A stretch of DNA of 6,689 bases from Victivallales bacterium (lineage in GTDB: Bacteria > Verrucomicrobiota > Lentisphaeria > Oligosphaerales > Oligosphaeraceae): assembly GCA_017964325.1 (NCBI GenBank), contig JAGCSE010000341.1, positions 1 to 6,689 on the forward strand, read 5' to 3'. Made by a program: the position numbers and the translations under genes. Every line of letters begins with the position of its first letter. Positions within the stretch are counted from its first letter, which is position 1. Below the pieces are notes generated by a model that was given only the letters and a program-made list of their open reading frames with translations, did not search any database and was not told where the DNA came from. This document shows positions 1-5,378 of the stretch, in pieces.

Positions 1-57
1 CCGCAGGCGGGACGCCGCGCGGGACCGCCCACCCGCAGGCGGGACGCCGCGCGGGAC
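1..57. repeat. GC-rich direct repeat, 32-bp period, cut by window edge
   Basis: Two identical 25-base units occupy 1-25 and 33-57, separated by the 7 bases CGCCCAC, so the period is 32 bp. Each unit starts CCGCAGGCGGGACG and contains GCGGGAC twice. Small inverted repeats are nested in it; at 32-43, CCCGC and GCGGG flank the 2 bases AG. The array ends 3 bp beyond the stop codon of the secreted hydrolase gene and probably continues beyond the left edge. It could be a dispersed intergenic repeat that folds at transcript ends. There is no T-run, so it is not a classical intrinsic terminator. Confidence 0.85.
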
Positions 58-60
58 TCC

Positions 61-1269
61 CTATTTCCACGCGAACACTTCGCATTCGCCTGGACCGACC
101 GTCAGCGTGTCAACGTATTTGTCTGCGGCGACGGAAGTTCCGTCCTTGCGGATGCGAGTGACGCCTGGCTTGAAGGTGATTGTCAGGCTCATGTCGTCGT
201 GGATGCCCGCGTTGACGATGACGAGATATTTCATGTCGTTTTTCGTCAGCAACGAGACGACGGCGTCCTTTCCGTGCGTATCCAGTTTCATGACCATGTC
301 CGGCAGCGTATCAAGGCGTTTCGTACCCAGCGGGAGCTTCTCCCCCGTATGGCGGACGAATTCGACTTTTGAGCGCATGAAGACGAAATTGCGCTTCTGC
401 AGTTCGGCGTTGACTTCGCGGACGAAATCATAGACGGAGCTGCGCTTTTTTTCGGGCGTGATGGGCGCTTCGTGGAAATTCCATGTCTCCGTGCCTGGAT
501 TCCAGTATGTGAAGTACTGCAAGCCTTGTGCGCCGTATGCCAAGTTGCTGTACATCTGAAGCTTGAGCTGCGCAACGTTGGGCACGGGATAGCTGCCGTG
601 GGCGGTCGATAACGCAAACGCCCAGAAGGGCTTGCCAAGTTTGCGGGCCTCTTCGGAGATGATTTCGAGATTCTGGTAGTAGTTGCCGCGGATTTCGTAG
701 TTGACGATGCCGTAGTGGTCGTAGGAGATGAACGGCGTGGGCACTTCCTTCGCGCAGTAATGGATGTAGTCGATGTAGGGCATGAAAGGATCGGTGGCAC
801 CGACAGGATAGAGATTGAGATAGGTGAAGTGGTTGGGATCGATGGCGCGGATTTTTTTGTTCGCTTCCGCAAGGACGGGAATGTGGACTTTCTGCGGTTC
901 GTCCTGCAGATGGTAGCCTGCAAGGCCCGGATGGTTCATGACCTGCGGGACGATTTCCTCTGGCTTGCCGATTAAAGCGCCGCACATGAAGAGGTTGCGG
1001 ATGCCGGCCTGCTGTGCGCAGTCCAATGCCTTCTTGGCGTCTTCCAAGCCGTAGATGTGGGAGAAGTTGAGGTTGAAGCCCGCTTCTTTGAGTTCGATGA
1101 AACGTTCGACGGAGAGGTCGGCCGGCGGGATGCTGTACCATGACATGATGGGAATGGTGTCTTCCCCGGGGAAGAGGTCGAAGGGCTGTTCGGCAGCTTG
1201 ATTTTGTGCGATGGAAGCACCGCAGCAGAGCAATGTTGTGGCGGCGAGAAGGAAATGTTTGATTTGCAT
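61..1269 (-). CDS. Secreted glycoside-hydrolase-like (beta/alpha)-barrel protein
   Basis: This is a 402-residue protein. The open frame extends upstream to 1383, but the start at 1269 is chosen because a hydrophobic signal peptide begins there (MQIKHFLLAATTLLCCGASIA, likely cleaved after A21) and AAAGGA lies 5 bases upstream. The longer version would overlap the divergent gene. The body has the rhythm of a TIM-barrel glycosidase: an N-terminal strand IPIMSWYSIP (39-48), HPGLAGYHLQDEP (113-125) with the DE pair (D123, E124) in the usual acid/base position, then FTYLNLYP (148-155), ISYDHYG (181-187), KPFWAFALS (213-221) and GLQYFTYWNP (249-258). The last 70 or so residues look like a small beta-sandwich. 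E124 is the candidate acid/base; I could not identify a clear nucleophile, so enzyme activity and family (GH42/GH2-like clan A or unclassified) remain uncertain. The export signal and the divergent GH99-like neighbour suggest extracytoplasmic glycan breakdown. The CC at 15-16 is not a good lipobox. Confidence 0.8.
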   Translation of the reverse strand: MQIKHFLLAATTLLCCGASIAQNQAAEQPFDLFPGEDTIPIMSWYSIPPADLSVERFIELKEAGFNLNFSHIYGLEDAKKALDCAQQAGIRNLFMCGALIGKPEEIVPQVMNHPGLAGYHLQDEPQKVHIPVLAEANKKIRAIDPNHFTYLNLYPVGATDPFMPYIDYIHYCAKEVPTPFISYDHYGIVNYEIRGNYYQNLEIISEEARKLGKPFWAFALSTAHGSYPVPNVAQLKLQMYSNLAYGAQGLQYFTYWNPGTETWNFHEAPITPEKKRSSVYDFVREVNAELQKRNFVFMRSKVEFVRHTGEKLPLGTKRLDTLPDMVMKLDTHGKDAVVSLLTKNDMKYLVIVNAGIHDDMSLTITFKPGVTRIRKDGTSVAADKYVDTLTVGPGECEVFAWK

Positions 1270-1274
1270 GGCAG

Positions 1275-1280
1275 TCCTTT
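1275..1280 (-). promoter_or_regulatory. Ribosome binding site of secreted hydrolase
   Basis: The minus strand reads AAAGGA followed by 5 bases and then the ATG at 1269. It decides the start in favour of the signal-peptide methionine over the upstream in-frame start at 1383. Confidence 0.65.
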
Positions 1281-1358
1281 TTTGCTGGAAATGGTTGTAT
1301 TTACAGAAGTGTGTCTTATACTTAAACGTATTATGAAAGTTGTGAAAAGTCAAGCCAG

Positions 1359-1364
1359 AAGGAG
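1359..1364 (+). promoter_or_regulatory. Ribosome binding site of GH99-like gene
   Basis: AAGGAG lies 8 bases before the ATG at 1373. Another ATG at 1366 is too close to this site and is out of frame, so the Shine-Dalgarno sequence fixes the start at 1373. Confidence 0.8.
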
Positions 1365-1372
1365 CATGAAAG

Positions 1373-2992
1373 ATGTCGAACAACGGATATGTGCCGGAAC
1401 CGAAGCCGATGAAAGGGCCGATTGAAGTGTCGGCGTTCTATTATCCGGGCACGGAGCAGATGGCGGAATGGGACCAGGTGGAACAGACGTTTCCGCACAT
1501 CAAGCCGTTGCTGGGCTGGTATGATGAAGGGAATCCGGAAGTTATTGACTGGCAGATCAAATGGGCAGTTGAGCACGGCATTTCGAGCTTCTGCGTCGAT
1601 TGGTATTGGAACAACGGTGTCCAACGGCTGGACCATTGGGTGAAAGGCTACTATAAAGCGCGTTACAGGAAGTACTTGAAATGGTACATCATGTGGGCCA
1701 ACCACAACGAGCCGGGGGCCCATTCGAAGGCGGACCAGATCCGCGTGACGCAGTTCTGGCTGGACAATTATCTGAAGACGCCTGAATACTACACGATCGA
1801 CGGCAAGCCCGTGGTGGTCGTCTGGCTGCTGGCGAATCTGGACCGCGATTTCATCGCGGAGGCGGCGAAGAACGGCGAGACGCTGGCTCCTGGAGAAGGC
1901 GCGAAGAGGGCGTTGGCAATTTCGGATCGCATGGCGAAGGAGGCGGGGCTGCCGGGCATCCATTTCATCGACATGTATCACAGCTGGAAGTATGAGCAGC
2001 CGCGCATCGACGTGGCGCAGGCGGCCGGCTACAGGGGGCAGATGCTGTATGGATTCGACCGCGCCGCCTTTGCTGTGGCTCCTGAATTGTCGAAGCCGGG
2101 CGATACACGGAATAAATTCTCGTACGAACATGTCGTGGCGGCGGTTCCCAAATGGTGGAAGATGATGTGCACGGATACGTCTTTTCCATTCTGGCCGATC
2201 ATTCCGACGGGATGGAACGACATCCCGCGTTCGTTCGAATTGTCGTATGTCATCTACGGGCGGACGCCGGAATTGTTCAAGAAGGCCTGCGCGGAGTGCC
2301 GTGCGTTCTGTGAGAGGACTGGATTCAAACGCGTAATTGTCGCTCCGATAAACGAATGGCAGGAAGGCAGTTACATCGAGCCGAACGCAGAATACGGCTT
2401 CGCCATGTATGACGCTTTGCGGGATGTTTTCTGCGACAGGCCGGCGGAAGGATGGCCCGCAAACGTGACGCCGCAGGAGATCGGGCTCGGCCCGTACGAC
2501 TATCCACCGATGGAACATCTGGCGAAGACGTCATGGAATTTCAGCCATGACATGCAGGGCTGGTACCGTAATCCGTATGGGACGGCCTATCTGAAGACGG
2601 TCGATGGCGCGATGCATTTCTTCCGTTCGGGGGCCAACCGCTACGCCATCCGCACACGGATCGCGCCGTTTGATGCGTCTCAATTCAAGGCGTTTAGGGT
2701 GAAGATGCGGGTGACGGCGAATCCTTCCGGACTGAATCCCGCGAAAGGCACGGAGATGCTGAAACTGATTTGGGGCACGCCGGAACTGCCGATTTTCTCA
2801 AAGGATTTCGTGATTTCGGACAAGCCTGTATGCGCCCAGCCGGTGAAAATCGACGGCGAATGGCATGAATACATGTTGCCTGTCAGCGAGAATCCATATT
2901 GGAGAGGAATGGTGGACGAACTGTGGTTCGATCCGGCGAATCTCTCCAACGCATACGTGGATATCGCGGAGATGGAGTTTGTGTGTGAATAA
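1373..2992 (+). CDS. GH99-like / WbsX-family protein with C-terminal beta-sandwich
   Basis: This is a 539-residue protein. Residues 17-355 match the WbsX (Glyco_tran_WbsX) or glycoside hydrolase 99-like barrel family. Visible hallmarks are the first strand AFYYPGT (21-27), GWYDEGNPEVIDWQIKWAVEHG (48-69) leading into FCVDWYW (73-79), WYIMWANHNEP (104-114), GKPVVVVW (144-151), PTGWND (278-283) and NEWQEGSYIEP (327-337). E328, E331 and E336 are the acidic residues in the place where GH99 enzymes carry their catalytic pair. Some family members were named glycosyltransferases from O-antigen clusters; others are endo-acting hydrolases, so the reaction is open. Residues 385-539 form a separate module (SWNFSHDMQGW at 387-397, later WHEYMLPVS and VDELWFDP) resembling carbohydrate-binding jelly rolls attached to such enzymes. 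There is no signal peptide, unlike its divergent neighbour, so it would act in the cytoplasm unless exported another way. Confidence 0.88.
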   Translation: MSNNGYVPEPKPMKGPIEVSAFYYPGTEQMAEWDQVEQTFPHIKPLLGWYDEGNPEVIDWQIKWAVEHGISSFCVDWYWNNGVQRLDHWVKGYYKARYRKYLKWYIMWANHNEPGAHSKADQIRVTQFWLDNYLKTPEYYTIDGKPVVVVWLLANLDRDFIAEAAKNGETLAPGEGAKRALAISDRMAKEAGLPGIHFIDMYHSWKYEQPRIDVAQAAGYRGQMLYGFDRAAFAVAPELSKPGDTRNKFSYEHVVAAVPKWWKMMCTDTSFPFWPIIPTGWNDIPRSFELSYVIYGRTPELFKKACAECRAFCERTGFKRVIVAPINEWQEGSYIEPNAEYGFAMYDALRDVFCDRPAEGWPANVTPQEIGLGPYDYPPMEHLAKTSWNFSHDMQGWYRNPYGTAYLKTVDGAMHFFRSGANRYAIRTRIAPFDASQFKAFRVKMRVTANPSGLNPAKGTEMLKLIWGTPELPIFSKDFVISDKPVCAQPVKIDGEWHEYMLPVSENPYWRGMVDELWFDPANLSNAYVDIAEMEFVCE

Positions 2993-3177
2993 TGGATTTT
3001 GATAGTTGGTAACGCACGGCTCTTGGAAGAAAGATTTGCGGACGAAATTTTCGACCGCAAATCCTCTAATTCATGCAACGTCCATGGTTCTTTTCATCAG
3101 ACGGGATTTGCCGAAAGTCAATACTTACCAGATGCTTGCAACTATCGAGGACATTGCCAATAATAGTGATTGACAGC
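2993..3177. other. Convergent intergenic spacer
   Basis: This 185-bp stretch lies between the ends of two convergent genes. It holds the inverted repeat at 3033-3063 and otherwise nothing I can support. A 44-codon plus-strand frame at 3073-3207 has no ribosome binding site and runs into the neighbouring gene on the other strand. Confidence 0.6.
3033..3063. terminator. Hairpin, probable bidirectional terminator
   Basis: GATTTGCGG (3033-3041) pairs perfectly with CCGCAAATC (3055-3063). After an A-A mismatch, the interior CGAAA-T-TTTCG (3043-3053) continues the symmetry. The hairpin sits between convergent genes. On the minus strand it is followed by TTTCTT, which fits termination of the YhcG transcript; on the plus strand the tail is CTCTAATTC, a poorer U-tract. 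Termination of the plus-strand GH99-like gene is therefore less certain. Confidence 0.6.
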
Positions 3178-4416
3178 TCATGGCTTCTTTGTGCATGGCT
3201 CATCTGAAAATGCAAGGCCGGATTCGATGTCGGCGATACTCGGAAGATCACTAGCCACATCTTTGGGAAGGATTTCACTGATACGGTATTCGGAGACGCC
3301 AATGGGCTGTTGCGTCGATTCGAGCGCCCATTTGACCATTGTGTTGTCTTTCGTCTTGCAAATCAACAGGCCGATTGTCGGCTCATGCGTTGTTTTCTTG
3401 AGAAGGTGGTTGACAGCGGATACGTAGAGGCCGAGTTGCCCCAGATGTTCAGGGGAGAACTCTGTTGCTTTTACTTCCACCACGATGTAACGATTGAGAT
3501 TCATGTGGAAAAAGAGCAGATCCGCAAATACTTCCTTTTCACCTACTTCAAGACGATATTCCCGCCCGACAAGCATGAAGCCCTGTCCGAGTTCAAGCAG
3601 GAATCTCGTGATGTGCTCCATCATCGCATTTTTAAGTTCCTTTTCCCTGTATTTGGGGGTAAGAGCAGCGAAGTCAAAGCAGTACGGGTCTTTTGTCATT
3701 TCCTGTGCAAGGTCACTGTCTGGTTCTGGCAAAGTGGTGGCGAAGTTGGACACTGCTTTGCCTTGTCGTTCGTGCAATTTCGTGTCGAGAAAGTTCAATA
3801 GCATGGCACGGCTCCAGCCATTTTTGAGAGTCTCGTTGACGTAGAAAAATGCTGTTTGAGGTTCGGTGCGGAACTTGTCAATGAGGAGTTTATGATGTCC
3901 CCATGGCACTTGAAAGACTGGATGATCGAAATCGTCCCCAACTTGGGGACAATTTTGCTCAAGCCTAGACAAAAACATCTTGATTTCGTTTTTCTTGACT
4001 TTCTTTTCCAATTTGTCCCCAAGTTGGGGACAAATTTCAAATGACGATTCGTCTCCAACTTGGGGACTGTACAAAAAAGGCAAATACAATTGGAAAAAAT
4101 ACCGCATATACTTCAAATTTGTCGGCGAGAAACAACCAGCATCTGGCATCTTAGTCTTGAGATCAAGGCTTACCCGTTTCAAGAATCCACTTCCCCAAGG
4201 TTGGCTGCTTTCCATCAGAGTAATGTCACGACCGAGACTGAAATAGAACTTCAGCATTTCGGTGTTTACGGTTACTGCAGCCTTTATTTGGCTCTGGCGG
4301 TAGCGACTGGATATTTCTTGAATCCAGTTTGCATATCCAGCAAGAGTGAAGGATTCTTGCGTGTTGGAAAGGGCGGTGTTACGGATAACTGGCTTATTGG
4401 AACGCGATGGACTCAT
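3178..4416 (-). CDS. YhcG/DUF1016-family PD-(D/E)XK nuclease-like protein
   Basis: This 412-residue protein starts at the ATG at 4416; an in-frame TTG lies at 4422. The numbering below counts from that TTG, so subtract 2 for the ATG form. The N-terminal DUF1016_N region (about 28-115) shows YANWIQEISSRY, the N-E-x-L-type helix TVNTEMLKFYFSLGRDI, PWGSGFLKRVSLDL and FSPTNLKYMRYFF. The region then has VPWGHHKLL (172-180) and NGWSRAML (201-208). The C-terminal nuclease fold has D301 in FADLLFF, the E316-V-K318 triplet in YIVVEVKAT, and Q329 in LGQLGLYVSAV, so the PD-(D/E)XK core looks intact. Biochemical function is poorly known; relatives occur near restriction-modification genes and in defence islands. 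Residues 119-163 contain three PQ[V/L]GD repeats encoded by palindromes. Sampled lines have about 35-53% GC against about 65-70% in neighbours, suggesting acquisition by transfer. It lies downstream of ispH on the same strand, with a 65-bp gap and no visible terminator between. Confidence 0.9.
   Translation of the reverse strand: MSPSRSNKPVIRNTALSNTQESFTLAGYANWIQEISSRYRQSQIKAAVTVNTEMLKFYFSLGRDITLMESSQPWGSGFLKRVSLDLKTKMPDAGCFSPTNLKYMRYFFQLYLPFLYSPQVGDESSFEICPQLGDKLEKKVKKNEIKMFLSRLEQNCPQVGDDFDHPVFQVPWGHHKLLIDKFRTEPQTAFFYVNETLKNGWSRAMLLNFLDTKLHERQGKAVSNFATTLPEPDSDLAQEMTKDPYCFDFAALTPKYREKELKNAMMEHITRFLLELGQGFMLVGREYRLEVGEKEVFADLLFFHMNLNRYIVVEVKATEFSPEHLGQLGLYVSAVNHLLKKTTHEPTIGLLICKTKDNTMVKWALESTQQPIGVSEYRISEILPKDVASDLPSIADIESGLAFSDEPCTKKP
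3934..3950. repeat. Palindrome copy 1 inside the YhcG-family gene
   Basis: This is a perfect 17-bp palindrome, GTCCCCAA-C-TTGGGGAC, with 8-bp arms around one central base. In the minus-strand reading frame it encodes C-PQVGD (residues 158-163 from the TTG). Confidence 0.95.
4010..4036. repeat. Palindrome copy 2 inside the YhcG-family gene, extended
   Basis: The core GTCCCCAA-G-TTGGGGAC (4015-4031) is identical to copy 1 except for the central base. Symmetry extends outwards through AATTT on the left and AAATT on the right, giving 13-bp perfect arms around one base. It encodes C-PQLGD (131-136) and lies exactly 27 codons from copy 1. Confidence 0.95.
4051..4067. repeat. Palindrome copy 3 inside the YhcG-family gene
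   Basis: GTCTCCAA-C-TTGGGGAC is the same 17-bp unit with one substitution (T at 4054). It encodes S-PQVGD (119-124) and begins exactly 12 codons from the core of copy 2, so all three are in the same reading phase. Confidence 0.9.
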
Positions 4417-4481
4417 GAGCAAACTTCTTTTCTTATAATCGTATGGTTTTAATATATTTTCTCCTATAATTTATAATGAAA
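4417..4481 (-). promoter_or_regulatory. AT-rich leader of YhcG-family gene
   Basis: This 65-bp spacer after the ispH stop is very AT-rich (TATAAT-like stretches on both strands), in contrast to the GC-rich genes upstream. On the minus strand a perfect AGGAG (4465 to 4461) is present, but no ATG, GTG or TTG follows at a normal distance; an in-frame ATA is at 4455-4453. Near the ATG at 4416 only a weaker GAAG is seen, 7 bases upstream. A separate promoter for the YhcG-family gene is plausible but no single -35/-10 pair with standard spacing stands out. Confidence 0.35.
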
Positions 4482-5378
4482 TCAAATAAAATCAAGCGGA
4501 ACCGTCTTGAAATTGTGCTCATGCAGCCAGTTGATGACGTCTTCGATGACGGAGTCAGGGGTGCTGGTGGCGGTGCCGAGGCCAAGGGATTGAATGTTCT
4601 CAAAATATTCGGGTTTAAGTTGTTGGGCGTTTTCAACGAGTCGCGCATGACCTGTGGAGATGCCCGCCAGTTCCGCCAGATAACGGCCGTTGGCGCTGTG
4701 CTGTGAACCGATGATAAGCATGGCGTCGCAAGTCTGGGCGAGGCGGCGGACAGCTTCCTGATGCTTCTGGACGGTCGGGCAGACATGGGCTTGGTTGTCG
4801 AACTGCGGAATTCGTTTGGAGAGACGTTTTGCGATGGCGGCGACGATTTCCGCGTTGCGCGTCGTCTGCGAAAGGAAGACGGCGCGTTCCATCGGCGGCA
4901 GTGAATCGACGTCGTCTATGGACGAAATGACGTGGATGTCCCGCGCGACGGCGTGGTCGAGAATGCTTTGAACTTCCGGATGCTTCCTGTCGCCGAAAAA
5001 GACCAGCGGGATGTCTGGATTGAAGCTAGCGGCTTTTTCCTGAAGCTGGACGACGAGCTTGCATACGGCGTTGGACAGACGGAGGTTGCGCTTTTTCGCC
5101 GCTTCCTCCGTAGCGGTCGTGACGCCGTGGGCGCCGAACAGTGCGACGGCTCCGACGGGAATTTCATCCACACTGTTGACGAAAATCGCGCCTTTGTCGC
5201 GCATGGCCTGCGTGACGACTGAGTTGTGGACGAGTTCGTGGAGCACGTAGATTGGTTTGTCCGGATATTCGTCATGCAGTTTTTCAAACGTGCTGACGGC
5301 GCGACGGACGCCGCCGCAGAAGCCTAGCGGTTCGGCGAGAAAGAGTTTTTTCGTCATGGATGATGCCATTTCAATCAT
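4482..5378 (-). CDS. ispH: 4-hydroxy-3-methylbut-2-enyl diphosphate reductase (IspH), divergent
   Basis: This 298-residue cytoplasmic iron-sulfur enzyme catalyses the last MEP-pathway step, reducing HMBPP to IPP and DMAPP. The three cluster cysteines are visible: C21 in PLGFCGGVRRA, C106 in NAVCKLV and C200 in HVCPTVQKHQ. Substrate-binding features are also present: VLHELVHN (H51), AHGV (H84), the KHPEVQ motif with H133 and E135, the QTT at 171-173, SAN (228-230) and TSTPDSVIEDV (271-281). Length is normal. The second cysteine context is unusual: most IspH proteins have D-A-T-C-P, here N-A-V-C-K, and the SxN motif reads SANG rather than SSNS. The start at 5378 overlaps the ispD stop in an ATGA arrangement, implying translational coupling; an alternative start is M8 (MTKKLFLAEP), which lacks a clear ribosome binding site. 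Confidence in the family is high; orthodox activity is likely but less certain. Confidence 0.92.
   Translation of the reverse strand: MIEMASSMTKKLFLAEPLGFCGGVRRAVSTFEKLHDEYPDKPIYVLHELVHNSVVTQAMRDKGAIFVNSVDEIPVGAVALFGAHGVTTATEEAAKKRNLRLSNAVCKLVVQLQEKAASFNPDIPLVFFGDRKHPEVQSILDHAVARDIHVISSIDDVDSLPPMERAVFLSQTTRNAEIVAAIAKRLSKRIPQFDNQAHVCPTVQKHQEAVRRLAQTCDAMLIIGSQHSANGRYLAELAGISTGHARLVENAQQLKPEYFENIQSLGLGTATSTPDSVIEDVINWLHEHNFKTVPLDFI

Larger units (their letters stand above)
1270..1372. promoter_or_regulatory. Divergent intergenic promoter region
   Basis: This 103-bp AT-richer spacer lies between two divergently transcribed carbohydrate-active genes, so promoters for both must lie here or overlap the gene starts. 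On the plus strand TTGTAT (1295-1300), a 16-base spacer and TATACT (1317-1322) form a weak promoter-like pair. On the minus strand TTGACT (1353 to 1348) is a fair -35 box but has no good -10 at the right distance. Two near-direct repeats, TGAAAGT (1334-1340) and TGAAAAGT (1343-1350), might be an activator site. The promoter calls are inference from consensus matching only. Confidence 0.4.

Noticed and set aside
1..57. CRISPR or intrinsic terminator at the left edge
   Set aside because: The spacer is only 7 bases and constant structure is GC-only; there is no T-run after any stem.
1219..1227. Lipoprotein signal (CC at residues 15-16 of the hydrolase)
   Set aside because: The residues before the cysteines do not fit a lipobox; a signal peptidase I site after A21 is better.
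1270..1383. N-terminal extension of the secreted hydrolase to a 440-residue form
   Set aside because: It would hide the signal peptide internally and overlap the divergent gene, and the internal ATG at 1269 has its own ribosome binding site.
1331..2518. Long minus-strand open frame opposite the GH99-like gene
   Set aside because: Its translation is arginine- and histidine-rich with no recognisable motif; it is the antisense shadow of a well-supported gene.
3073..3207. Possible 44-codon plus-strand small gene
   Set aside because: No ribosome binding site, no recognisable motif, and it overlaps the end of the YhcG-family gene antisense.
3310..3801. Plus-strand open frame of 163 codons opposite the YhcG-family gene
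   Set aside because: It is antisense to the intact nuclease core with conserved catalytic residues and has no family features of its own.
3934..4067. CRISPR array
   Set aside because: Only three units, unequal spacing, perfect palindromes and location within an intact coding frame do not fit CRISPR.
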